From contig JANRME010000139.1 in assembly GCA_033761835.1 (NCBI GenBank), positions 1 through 47,826 of the forward strand: a DNA stretch of 47,826 nt, given 5' to 3'. Position numbers and translations under genes: made by a program. This document shows positions 39,436 to 47,742 of the stretch, piece by piece (within the stretch, counting starts at the first letter, position 1; the number at the start of each line of letters is the position of its first letter). The DNA comes from JADJNW01 sp033761835 (lineage in GTDB: Bacteria; Bacteroidota; Bacteroidia; Chitinophagales; Saprospiraceae). The notes under the pieces are model-generated. The model was not told where the DNA came from. It was given only the letters and a program-made list of their open reading frames with translations, and did not search any database.

Positions 39436-41022
39436 TTACCGATTTGAACCTACCAAATTAAAGGATAAGCCTGTAAAGAAGCCCATTTCATATACGTCCT
39501 TTGTTGGCACTACATTGGCATCAGAGATAAAGGTATCGCCGACTTTGTAGCCTTGCGCCAGGCGCTCCACACGTGCGCCCATGAGCCCCGTATTCAATAC
39601 CAAGCGCTCGCCGCGGCCGATAATTAAACTCGGGCCGAGGAAAAACGATGCTGATTGACCAGCGTTGTCACCTGTGACCGGTAAACCGATGCCAAACGCG
39701 CCACCGAACGAGATATTGCCTTTGCTTTGCCCATAAAAGTGGAAAAAGGAAGAAATAACTGGGAAAAAGCTGTCTTTATCTTCGGAACGAATAATATCGT
39801 TGCGAACAAAATAAGATTGTGGTTGCTCAAAAAATTGTCCAAAAGCCACGCCAATACTGGCATTTACTTTAAAACCGCCCGCCACCGGAATTTGAATTGG
39901 GGAAAGTTGCAAAGCCGGCAAAGCGGCCGCTCCTTCCTGGGCATTATTAGGTGAAAAACGAATATTGAACACCATGTCGTCGCCGTCGGCGGCCACGCGA
40001 TGATTTTTCGTAAAGGTATTCGCTTGCAACGCCTCATATTCGCGCCAAAGCGCCGCTAATTTGGTGATATCCGCATCGGGCATCTCACTAATGAGGTTCA
40101 CCAGTTTATTTTCAAAATCAGAATATTCATTCTCTTGCGATTCGGCATTTTCGTAAGAAGCCGCAACAGGCTGCACGAACAGCGAGTTCACGACTGGTTT
40201 TGCAGAGAAAGCGTTGAGTGATTCCTGGATAGTGTTCATTCTGGCGATTACCTGGCGATACTGATCATGTTGTTCGCGCACTTCACTCAATTTATTACTT
40301 AATTGTCGGCGCGTATTGCCTTTTTGCAACAAAAAATTCAAATCCACATCAGACGCATCGGTGTTTACCCCCAGCACTTTATTCATATAGTCGCGGGTCA
40401 TTTTTTTGATTTGCGCAGGCGGCAACCCCGGATGATGCTTGATTTGCTCGATTTCTTCCATCACAAAAGCATTGATTTGATGGGCTTCTACGATGGATTG
40501 CACCTCCTGGCGAGTGGAATCAATGGCAACATCAATCTGTTCAATTTCAGCCATAGACTTGCTGAATGACTCGGTTAATTTTACTAATTGTTCATACTCC
40601 TGCCGCCCGACTCCGAGAGAAGCATCAAACTCTCGTGGTGCTGTACCCTTATCATCTTCTTTGCCAATAAGCCCAAGCGAATTGCCGCCTCGACTACCGG
40701 AAGTCAAAGACAAAAAATTGATCGAATTTTCTCCCAATGTAGGGAATAGCTGCGTCAAGGAGTTAGGCGAAGCACTGGAAGGAAGCCGGATTTCGCGGTT
40801 TTCCGATTCAATGACGACATCGTATAAGTAATTATTATAATTTTCAATATGCATCACAACGCTACTACCCTTACGCACGTACGGGCGCGTTACTTCCTGG
40901 CTGTCAATAAAATAACGTGCCGTTTGAGTTTGTAGATCATAGTAAATGTGAAGGTCTTGCGCACTAAGCATAGCGCCAAAACATAGCAGCATGAGTACGA
41001 TAAAAATTGGTTTCATGGACAT
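39436..41022 (-). CDS. Secreted protein of unknown function with coiled coil and barrel-like C-terminus
   Basis: A 528-residue protein, signal peptide MSMKPIFIVLMLLCFGAMLSAQ (a start at the second Met, position 41016, is equally good). I do not recognise a family. Residues about 23-95 are beta-rich (DLHIYYDLQTQTARYFIDSQEVTRPYVRKGSSVVMHIENYNNYLYDVVIE), about 135-330 are charged and helical (coiled-coil-like), and about 375-528 have strand repeats ending in YEMGFFTGLSFNLVGSNR, suggesting an outer-membrane barrel. It is divergently placed relative to the XRE regulator gene across a 170-bp gap. Confidence 0.65.
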   Translation of the reverse strand: MSMKPIFIVLMLLCFGAMLSAQDLHIYYDLQTQTARYFIDSQEVTRPYVRKGSSVVMHIENYNNYLYDVVIESENREIRLPSSASPNSLTQLFPTLGENSINFLSLTSGSRGGNSLGLIGKEDDKGTAPREFDASLGVGRQEYEQLVKLTESFSKSMAEIEQIDVAIDSTRQEVQSIVEAHQINAFVMEEIEQIKHHPGLPPAQIKKMTRDYMNKVLGVNTDASDVDLNFLLQKGNTRRQLSNKLSEVREQHDQYRQVIARMNTIQESLNAFSAKPVVNSLFVQPVAASYENAESQENEYSDFENKLVNLISEMPDADITKLAALWREYEALQANTFTKNHRVAADGDDMVFNIRFSPNNAQEGAAALPALQLSPIQIPVAGGFKVNASIGVAFGQFFEQPQSYFVRNDIIRSEDKDSFFPVISSFFHFYGQSKGNISFGGAFGIGLPVTGDNAGQSASFFLGPSLIIGRGERLVLNTGLMGARVERLAQGYKVGDTFISDANVVPTKDVYEMGFFTGLSFNLVGSNR

Positions 41023-41113
41023 TAAATTTTGTTCAAATGTATGGATTGCTTGTCATGAAGGCAAGGGAGATAAGTGAATTATTGCAAATGTAATACGAAA
41101 AGTGATTATTTAC

Positions 41114-41126
41114 AATCAAATTGATT
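41114..41126. promoter_or_regulatory. Inverted repeat upstream of the XRE regulator gene
   Basis: AATCAA-A-TTGATT is a perfect 6-bp inverted repeat around one base, in the 170-bp divergent gap and 68 bp before the regulator start. It is a plausible operator of the HTH protein, but A+T-rich palindromes of this size also occur by chance. Confidence 0.35.
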
Positions 41127-41193
41127 ATCAATTCTTTTGAGGGCAAAAATAAGAGGGGCGAAAATTCGCTGTAAATATTGTATTTTGGCCGGC

Positions 41194-42693
41194 ATGAGCA
41201 CAAAAGCACAGAATTACAGAATTGTTTTTGGATTGAAAGTCAAGCAGTTGCGACAAGCCAAAGGTTTATCTTTTGCCGAATTAGCAGAGCAAACGGGGAT
41301 GTCGGTATCGTACCTCAATGAAATCGAAAAAGGTAAAAAATATCCGAAGGATGATAAGGTACAAGTGTTGGCTACCGCGCTGGGTGCGTCGGTAGCAGAA
41401 TTAACTTCCGGCGAATTGGACAAATCCTTGGAACCAGTCACCGAGTTGTTGCAATCCAATTTTTTAAATGAGTTACCACTTGATCTTTTTGGAATTGAAT
41501 TGTCGAAAGTGGTCGAAATCATTGCCAATGCGCCCGCTCGCGTCGGCGCTTTTATCTCAACACTATTGGAGATTTCTCGCAATTACGCACTCAAAGAAGA
41601 GAATTTTTATTTTGCGGCACTGTGCAGTTATTTAGAATTACATAACAATTATTTCGAAGATATCGAAATCGCTGTTGCTGAATGCATTAAGAAGTTTGGA
41701 ATTTCAGTTGAGCGACCACTTTCCATAGATTTTTTGCGGAAGCTGCTGGAAACGCAGTTTAATTATAAAATTGTGGACGGTGGTTTGGACGATTACAGCG
41801 AGTTGCAAAATCTGCGTTCGGTATTTATTCCACAAAGCAAAGAATTGCTGTTGAATAGCAAATTATCGCCCACCCAAAAAGTTTTTCAGCTTGGTAAAGA
41901 ATTGGGATTCAATATTCTAAATTTAAAAGAAAGAGCTTATACTTCTTCTCTGCTGCGCTCCAAAACATTTGAAGAAGTACTCAATCATTCCAAAGCGACT
42001 TATTTCTCGGTGGCATTGCTTTTACCTCAAGCAACTTTTATCGCGGATTTGCAAGGCTTTTTTCAAAAAGAAAACTGGGAGGGCGAATCCTTTATCAATA
42101 TTATGAAAAAATATGATGCAACGCCGGAGATGTTTTATCACCGTTTGACCAATATTATTCCGCAGTTTTTTGGGCTGGATAAGTTGTTTTTCCTGCGTTT
42201 TACACATGAGCCTTCGACTGAATATTTTGAAATTGATAAAGAATTGCACCTGAGCCGCCGACACCATCCGCATAGCAATGGCTTGCTGGAGCATTACTGC
42301 CGCCGCTGGGTTGCGGTGTCTTTACTGAATGATTTGAATGCAATGCAACAAGAGGGTAAATTTGTGGACACCATCGTGCGGGCGCAGCGTTCCCGTTACA
42401 TCGGCACCGACGACGAGTATCTTTGCCTCACGCTGGCGCGCCCGGCTTATCCTTCGCCCAATCGCAACGTGAGTGTAACGTTGGGCTTATTGGTGAATGA
42501 AGATTTGCAGAGCAAAGTTAAATTTCTGAGTGACCCCGCGATTCAAGTTCGGGATGTCAATCAAACCTGTGAACGCTGTCCTTTAAGCGACTGCAAAGAA
42601 CGCGCTGCAGCGCCTATCGTTGTTGAAAAACGCGAACGAATGCGCCTGGTGCAAAATCGTTTGAAATCGCTTGTTTTGCCACATGATGAATGA
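41194..42693 (+). CDS. XRE-family regulator with degenerate ImmA/IrrE-like domain (ScfR/DUF2083 type)
   Basis: About 499 residues from MSTKAQNYRIVF; the frame opens 57 bp upstream, but that Met begins the normal HTH. Residues 10-66 are a Cro/CI-type HTH (LRQAKGLSFAELAEQTGMSVSYLNEIEKGKKYPKDDKVQVLATALG). The middle (about 110-330) corresponds to the IrrE-like part; the expected HExxH is not seen, with FQLGKELGFNI at that position, so peptidase activity is unlikely. The C-terminus has DUF2083 and the zinc-like CERCPLSDCKERAA. Relatives in other phyla regulate short-chain acyl-CoA and glyoxylate-cycle genes (RamB/ScfR), but such genes are not in the window. Regulation by ligand is inference. Confidence 0.85.
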   Translation: MSTKAQNYRIVFGLKVKQLRQAKGLSFAELAEQTGMSVSYLNEIEKGKKYPKDDKVQVLATALGASVAELTSGELDKSLEPVTELLQSNFLNELPLDLFGIELSKVVEIIANAPARVGAFISTLLEISRNYALKEENFYFAALCSYLELHNNYFEDIEIAVAECIKKFGISVERPLSIDFLRKLLETQFNYKIVDGGLDDYSELQNLRSVFIPQSKELLLNSKLSPTQKVFQLGKELGFNILNLKERAYTSSLLRSKTFEEVLNHSKATYFSVALLLPQATFIADLQGFFQKENWEGESFINIMKKYDATPEMFYHRLTNIIPQFFGLDKLFFLRFTHEPSTEYFEIDKELHLSRRHHPHSNGLLEHYCRRWVAVSLLNDLNAMQQEGKFVDTIVRAQRSRYIGTDDEYLCLTLARPAYPSPNRNVSVTLGLLVNEDLQSKVKFLSDPAIQVRDVNQTCERCPLSDCKERAAAPIVVEKRERMRLVQNRLKSLVLPHDE

Positions 42694-42827
42694 AAAATGA
42701 ACTATGCCGAGGCAGCATCTTGGAGTATCGTCACCCGCAAAAGGATTTGCAAAGTGGCAATTACACTTTATTACAGACCCTACGGTACAAGCATCAGGGA
42801 ATTCTTTAAATTAAAATATATTTATAT

Positions 42828-43142
42828 ATGATTATCACTAGTACAGATTTTATCCCCGGCAAGGAAATCGTTGAAATAATTGATGTTGTCAGGGGTAGCA
42901 CGGTGCGCGCCAGGCATATCGGGCGAGATATTGTAGCCGGATTGAAGCAAATTGTCGGCGGCGAAATCAGCGAATACACGAAGCTTATGGCGCAAGCCCG
43001 CGAGCAGGCCATCGATCGGATGATTGCGGATGCGGAGCGCATCGATGCAGATGCCATTATCAATGTGCGTTTTACAACCTCGGCGGTGATGCAAAGTGCT
43101 TCGGAAATTCTGGCTTATGGCACGGCGGTGAAGTTGAAATGA
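42828..43142 (+). CDS. YbjQ/UPF0145 family protein
   Basis: A 104-residue cytoplasmic protein with the family signature: a start MIITSTDFIPGKEIVEIIDVVRGSTVRARHIGRDIVAGLKQIVGGEISEYTKLMAQAREQAIDRM and DADAIINVRFTTSAVM. Members form pentamers and have been called 'heavy-metal-binding' with no firm function. It is 134 bp from the XRE regulator and 146 bp from smpB, each apparently transcribed separately. No metal-binding cysteine is present. Confidence 0.93.
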   Translation: MIITSTDFIPGKEIVEIIDVVRGSTVRARHIGRDIVAGLKQIVGGEISEYTKLMAQAREQAIDRMIADAERIDADAIINVRFTTSAVMQSASEILAYGTAVKLK

Positions 43143-43242
43143 GTTTTCAGGAAACTTTTGCTCCAAAAGTAGGGTTCACAGAAAAGAGCAAAGCTTAAAA
43201 AATAAGTATTGGGACAGTTTAATAGTCAATATTCGAAAGTCG

Positions 43243-43263
43243 TATTTGATTAAAAATCAAATA
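43243..43263. promoter_or_regulatory. 9-bp perfect inverted repeat upstream of smpB
   Basis: TATTTGATT (43243-43251) and AATCAAATA (43255-43263) are separated by AAA, 25 bp before the smpB ATG. It overlaps the expected position of a promoter -7 element (TATTTG), so it could be an operator. Confidence 0.4.
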
Positions 43264-43288
43264 TTTAGCATAATAACGGCAGAAAAAA

Positions 43289-43756
43289 ATGGCAGAGAAG
43301 AAACAGAAGAAGATTGAAATTGTCAATCGGCGTGCGGAATTCGAGTATTTTCTAACCGATAAATACGAGGCAGGCATTGTTTTGCAAGGGACGGAGATCA
43401 AATCCATCCGCCAGGGGCAAGTAAATTTATCCGACTCTTATTGCACTTTCCGAAATGGAGAATTATACGTACACAGTATGTTTATATCTGAATATGAACA
43501 CGGTACGTATGCCAATCATTTGGCACGTCGTACACGGAAGTTGTTGCTCAGAAAAACGGAATTGCGCAAACTCGAAAAAAAAGTAAAAGAACGCGGCTAT
43601 ACGATTGTGCCTTATCGCTTGTACCTTACGGATCGCGGCTTTGCCAAATTAGAAATAGCTTTGGCACAGGGTAAAAAATCTTTCGACAAGCGTGAAACCA
43701 TTAAAGAAAAGGATAGCAGGCGAGAGTTGGATCGAATGAAGAAGATTAAGTTATAA
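43289..43756 (+). CDS. smpB: SsrA-binding protein
   Basis: SmpB binds tmRNA and brings it to stalled ribosomes in trans-translation. At 155 residues it is of normal length. The conserved core is seen: NRRAEFEYFLTDKYEAGIVLQGTEIKSIRQGQVNLSDSY, HSMFISEYEHGTY, RTRKLLLRKTELRKLEKKVKERGYTIVPYRLYLTDRGFAKLEIALAQGKKSFDKRETIKEKD. The basic, flexible C-terminus ends in DRMKKIKL. The tmRNA gene (ssrA) itself is not in this window. A perfect inverted repeat lies directly in front of it. Confidence 0.97.
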   Translation: MAEKKQKKIEIVNRRAEFEYFLTDKYEAGIVLQGTEIKSIRQGQVNLSDSYCTFRNGELYVHSMFISEYEHGTYANHLARRTRKLLLRKTELRKLEKKVKERGYTIVPYRLYLTDRGFAKLEIALAQGKKSFDKRETIKEKDSRRELDRMKKIKL

Positions 43757-44027
43757 TAAGTGTTTTGGTGTAATAATGCTTTTGTATTATGATTCAATAA
43801 CAACTTATTATTAATGCGAATCAAGAGTTAAGGAAATCGTTTATTTTCAGCATATTTAGTTTAAGATTTACCAAATATCAAAGGCTTAGCAAATTCTTTT
43901 CCTTTGATTATCAATGCTTTTGGAATTTAAACCTTTGATTCACATTATTACACATTTGAAATGCTTTTCTGCATCTAAATACGAAAACATTATCGCATTA
44001 TAATCATAACACTCAAACACCAAAATG

Positions 44028-44786
44028 CTACTTCGCTTCATTTAGCCCCCAATTATATTCTAAATACTCAATTTTCGTATTCCTATTAATTTTTGTATCA
44101 GAATATTTATTTACGAAATCCCGCACCGAATCAAAATCCATGCTATACCAGTTAAAAATTTTGGACAGCTGCGCTTTTTTGGGTGTAATCATGTTTTTAT
44201 TCGTATCATTTAAAAACTCCCAAGCCGCTTCATCCAATTGTTTGTTGAGTTTTTGAGCACTGAAGGCTTGATCTTGTAATTTTGGACATGAAATTGAAGC
44301 ACAATTAATCGCCGCATGGATGCGAGGGTCTTTAAATCTGGAACGCAAAATGCCATGCTCGATATTATTTAAATCATAAGTCGCATTTTCTATTTTAATA
44401 AACTTAATATCCCAAACCGTATTTACAAATGGAATACCATTTTTAATATTCTTGATACTTTGAGTGGGATAATGATCTACAATTAGTTTGACAGTAAAAG
44501 CATTATAAGCATTGATCCAATAAGCCATTTGCTCTTCGCTGCTCCAATTTTTTTCATTTGGATGACTTTTGCTTAATAAGTCTAAATATTTATTTAATTT
44601 CAAACTATCTCGAATAAAACCTTTATAATTGACCAAGCCCTGATCGTTGATATACGCTTGCAACAAGCTATCCCAGTCTTCATGGCTGATTGGTTTTGAA
44701 TCGGAATTATAGTTATAATTTTTTACTTTACAGCTTTCAATGTTTACGATGAGTATAATGCATAAAATGATTTGTAACCGTCGCAT
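44028..44786 (-). CDS. DUF547 lipoprotein
   Basis: A 252-residue protein with lipobox IESC (Cys19), so probably a lipoprotein. The DUF547 domain is clear: DWDSLLQAYINDQGLVNYKGF, then SSEEQMAYWINAYNAFTVKLIVDHYP, IKNIKNGIPFVNTVWDIKFIKI, LNNIEHGILRSRFKDPRIHAAINCASISCPKLQDQAF and a final KIFNWYSMDF. NCASISCP is the family's signature with two Cys. Function of the family is not known; some members are associated with envelope or thioredoxin-type proteins. It converges with smpB and is divergent from the hydrolase gene. Confidence 0.9.
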   Translation of the reverse strand: MRRLQIILCIILIVNIESCKVKNYNYNSDSKPISHEDWDSLLQAYINDQGLVNYKGFIRDSLKLNKYLDLLSKSHPNEKNWSSEEQMAYWINAYNAFTVKLIVDHYPTQSIKNIKNGIPFVNTVWDIKFIKIENATYDLNNIEHGILRSRFKDPRIHAAINCASISCPKLQDQAFSAQKLNKQLDEAAWEFLNDTNKNMITPKKAQLSKIFNWYSMDFDSVRDFVNKYSDTKINRNTKIEYLEYNWGLNEAK

Positions 44787-44875
44787 ACATTTTTATTACA
44801 AAATACGACAGAAAAAGCTATATTGATTGAAGCAATGCCGACATTCTATCCGATTTTTTAACTATTTTTGAAAAA

Positions 44876-45685
44876 GTGGATCAATATTTTATTCAAATAG
44901 AACGGGGTGTACTGCACTATCGTAAGTGGGGGTACGGCAATCGCGTGCTAATCGCCTTGCATGGCTATGGCGCCGATGGCAATATATTTGAAACTTTGGC
45001 AAAGCAACTCAAAGATTCATTTACATTGTATGCAATTGATTTGCCGTTCCATGGGCTTACGCGATGGGAATCCGAGCGATATGATGCAGAAGACATTGCA
45101 CAGGCATTTAATTTGATATTAAAAAAAGAAAATGTGAATAACTGCTCATTGCTGGGGCATAGTTTTGGTGCAAAAATAGCTATGAAATTATTGGAATATG
45201 AAGGCGAACGAGTCAGCGTATTATACCTACTATCGCCCGATGGCATTGGCACACGATGGCTGAATTGGAGTCGCCTGACACCCCGTTCGATGAGGCGTAT
45301 TGTAATTACAAATGCAGATTTATTATTGCGATTTTCAAAATGGTTCAGGGATCGAAATTTGATTCCTTTTTTTGTAGAATGGTTTTTGCGAAAAAATCTA
45401 ACCACAGAAAAAGATAAAAGCAGATTATTACATACCTGGCTTTCTTTTGAATCTTTTATTATAAAGAAGAGGCGCTTGCAAAAATTGATACAATTACACT
45501 TTGTAAAAGTAATTGTAATTATAGGTCAGCGCGATAAACTATTAAAAACAGGGCGAATCGAGCAATTTGCAAAAGAATTGCCGAATGCAGAATTTTATGA
45601 TATTGCCTCAAATCATTCACTTGATTTTGATAAAGTTGCTGCTATTTTATTAAAAAATATTACAACTTCACCCGAACGCCTGTAA
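44876..45685 (+). CDS. Alpha/beta hydrolase
   Basis: A 269-residue alpha/beta-hydrolase-fold enzyme. HGYGADGNIF contains the oxyanion-hole segment, Ser96 in LLGHSFGA is the nucleophile, Asp is likely in GQRDKLL, and the catalytic His is in IASNHSLDFDK. No signal peptide, so it is cytoplasmic. The start codon is GTG at 44876 (DQYFIQIERG). The C-terminus overlaps the 3' end of the opposite gene by 26 bp (45660-45685), an unusually tight convergent arrangement. The substrate cannot be told; esterase or lactonase are possible. Confidence 0.88.
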   Translation: MDQYFIQIERGVLHYRKWGYGNRVLIALHGYGADGNIFETLAKQLKDSFTLYAIDLPFHGLTRWESERYDAEDIAQAFNLILKKENVNNCSLLGHSFGAKIAMKLLEYEGERVSVLYLLSPDGIGTRWLNWSRLTPRSMRRIVITNADLLLRFSKWFRDRNLIPFFVEWFLRKNLTTEKDKSRLLHTWLSFESFIIKKRRLQKLIQLHFVKVIVIIGQRDKLLKTGRIEQFAKELPNAEFYDIASNHSLDFDKVAAILLKNITTSPERL

Positions 45686-47138
45686 ATATAGACATTGTAT
45701 TGATGCGATCTTGATCTGGTCCAAAGCCTTTGGTGAAATAATCAAGCGACTGGTGGTAAGTGGGCTGTGTAAATAAACCCAAACGTTCGGTAATAAAATA
45801 TTCCAAGCCAAAGCCGACATTGCCAGTGATATAGCCATTATCGAGCAGAGAGCCGCCTTCAAACCATCCTTTGGAAAGCACTTTTTTCTTGGCATCGCCT
45901 TGTGTGACAAAGCCTCCGCCTGGGCTCGGCTTCGGCGGGCGCTGCGCTGCCGGTAGTTTCTCTTCTTCTAAGTAATAATTCGCCTGTAATGCCACTTGCA
46001 AAGACAAACCGCCTGTGACAAAAGCGCGCCATTTATTCTTTTTGATAAAATTATACCGCACCTGCAAAGGTAATTGAACCATATCCAATTCCGCTAATTT
46101 GAAGCTTTCACCATAATAACCTTCAGCAAGGCTACCGCCGAGATATACCAAAGGTCTTGGCACATATTCTTTAGCTGTATAAATAGCGCCCGTTCCAATT
46201 TCCCAGCGATTTTTTTCCCAACTCACCATGAAACCTCCACTGTAGCCAAGCTCATAGCGCTCAAAACTCTCATCCACCAAATCACCGGCTTCGTCAAGCG
46301 CAGCGGGTGTAAGAATATGATTATAATCCACACTACCAAACATACTCACGAACACCCCGCCTCTGGAATGCACAGGACTAACAAGCCTCGGATAATCCTC
46401 TTCTTCATCCACCGACAGTTCTGCTAACATAATCCGATCGATTGCTGCCAATAAATCTTCGCGCTCGGCTGGAATTGGAATTCCTTCATAAGGCTTGGGT
46501 TGGGCAGGATTTTCAATAATCGTAACCGTTTCTGTGCGTTGGGCTTTAGCAGGCATCACGGGAAGTGAAGGACTCAAGCCTAATTTCTGAGCGGCTTTTT
46601 TGGACAAAGCGATTGAATTGTCAGCATGTTGAGCAGCTATGGCCAAATCCGAAAGAATGAAATCTGTTGGTTTTGAATTATTTGTATTATGATGATTATT
46701 ATTTGATGTTAAAGTTGATATTTCAGAAATAATAGGATTCTTATCCTGTCCTTTCAAAGATGGAATCAACGCAGCAATGCCATCCCGGAACAATCGAACG
46801 GGCGTCTGCTGCCCAAAATATTGTACAAAAGTGAAAAGTATGAGAAAAATCAAGGCTGTTCCCATCAATCGAGTACGCAATAAGTGACGTCTTTCGCGGC
46901 TTTCTTCGTCCAACCTCGCAGCAAGCAATTCCCATTTGGAAGGGCGATTACCTGCCTCCATTTTGTGGAGTTTTTCAAAAACAACCTCGTCCACCCAGCG
47001 GTCTTCCGTTTGGGGTAGGCCCGCTCCTTTTGCATCTAGCTTTTGCTCGAATGCATCCCAAGAAGTCGGGTCATAATCTACACGAAATTCCTCGAGCTTG
47101 TCTTTAATAAGTTGGTCTAAGTGGTCACTCTTCTTCAT
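45660..47138 (-). CDS. Anti-sigma-like N-terminus, transmembrane helix and C-terminal outer-membrane-barrel-like domain (second pair)
   Basis: A 492-residue protein. The N-terminal 90 residues are cytoplasmic-type with two similar W-motifs, DPTSWDAFEQKLD (23-35) and RPSKWELLAARLD (65-77), a pattern shared in weaker form with the other pair's partner. Residues 91-108 (LMGTALIFLILFTFVQYF) are a transmembrane helix. A Pro/Thr/Ser/Asn-rich linker follows to about 255, then barrel-type strands (GGVFVSMFGSVDYNHI, ERYELGYSGGFMVSWE, NRWEIGTGAIYTA, LPLQVRYNFIKK, WRAFVTGGLSLQVALQANYYLE, ending TMSIFTGVRVKL). It overlaps the sigma gene by 14 nt and the hydrolase gene by 26 nt. A sigma-sequestering role is inferred from position and layout. 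Confidence 0.75.
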   Translation of the reverse strand: MKKSDHLDQLIKDKLEEFRVDYDPTSWDAFEQKLDAKGAGLPQTEDRWVDEVVFEKLHKMEAGNRPSKWELLAARLDEESRERRHLLRTRLMGTALIFLILFTFVQYFGQQTPVRLFRDGIAALIPSLKGQDKNPIISEISTLTSNNNHHNTNNSKPTDFILSDLAIAAQHADNSIALSKKAAQKLGLSPSLPVMPAKAQRTETVTIIENPAQPKPYEGIPIPAEREDLLAAIDRIMLAELSVDEEEDYPRLVSPVHSRGGVFVSMFGSVDYNHILTPAALDEAGDLVDESFERYELGYSGGFMVSWEKNRWEIGTGAIYTAKEYVPRPLVYLGGSLAEGYYGESFKLAELDMVQLPLQVRYNFIKKNKWRAFVTGGLSLQVALQANYYLEEEKLPAAQRPPKPSPGGGFVTQGDAKKKVLSKGWFEGGSLLDNGYITGNVGFGLEYFITERLGLFTQPTYHQSLDYFTKGFGPDQDRINTMSIFTGVRVKL

Positions 47139-47694
47139 ATCCGTAAAATCTCGATGTCAGTATTTCTTTCAGTTTCAGTCTCGCCTTCACCAAATTGGAG
47201 CGCGAGGTACTCTCCGTTATTTCCAGAGCATCTGCAATATCTTTATGCGAATAACCTTCGATAACATACAAGTTGAATACCGCGCGATAAGCCGGAGATA
47301 ATTGTTGGACAGCCTCCAAAATCTCTTGCTCGCTGCATTGGCTGATGGCATCGGCGTCTTGTGTGCTGAGGTCAAACGCATGCTCAATATCTTCAGTGCG
47401 GCGGCGGATATTTTTGCGATAAAAATCAATAGCCGTGTTTACCATAATCCGCCGAATCCAGGACGTGAGCGAGGTGCCGGGTTGGTATTTTGCAATATTA
47501 TTGAAGATTTTGATAAAACCTTCATGTAGAATATCCAACGCATCGTCCTCATTATTCGCATAACGCAGGCATACGCCCATCATTTTGCTGTAATACTCTT
47601 CGTATAACACACGCTGCGCCCATCGTTCTTGGCGAACGCAGGCTTTGATCAGATCCCTCTCTTCGTAGTGTTGCAGGTGTAGGGCAATGTCCAT
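47125..47694 (-). CDS. ECF RNA polymerase sigma factor (second pair)
   Basis: A 189-residue ECF sigma factor, clearly similar to the first one. Region 2 is YEEYYSKMMGVCLRYANNEDDALDILHEGFIKIFNNI, and region 4 is AVQQLSPAYRAVFNLYVIEGYSHKDIADALEITESTSRSNLVKARLKL. The start MDIALHLQHYEERDLI follows a good promoter candidate by 17 bp. The gene overlaps the partner by 14 nt (47125-47138), which implies coupling. Together with the partner it forms a typical sigma/anti-sigma operon. Confidence 0.93.
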   Translation of the reverse strand: MDIALHLQHYEERDLIKACVRQERWAQRVLYEEYYSKMMGVCLRYANNEDDALDILHEGFIKIFNNIAKYQPGTSLTSWIRRIMVNTAIDFYRKNIRRRTEDIEHAFDLSTQDADAISQCSEQEILEAVQQLSPAYRAVFNLYVIEGYSHKDIADALEITESTSRSNLVKARLKLKEILTSRFYGYEEE

Positions 47695-47711
47695 GTTTTC
47701 AGACCTTTTAT

Positions 47712-47742
47712 CAAAGGTAACCTTTATCTGCTAATTTTCCAA
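47712..47742 (-). promoter_or_regulatory. Bacteroidetes-type promoter of the second ECF pair
   Basis: On the minus strand TTG (47742-47740), 20 bp, TACCTTTG (47719-47712), a full match to TTG / TAnnTTTG. The start codon at 47694 is 17 bp behind it. The best promoter in the window; it could be recognised by the housekeeping sigma factor. Confidence 0.65.

Noticed and set aside
43757..44027. Terminator between smpB and the DUF547 gene
   Set aside because: TAATAAGT (43754-43761) and ACTTATTA (43803-43810) are complementary, but 41 bp apart and A+T-only, with no T-run; too weak to annotate.
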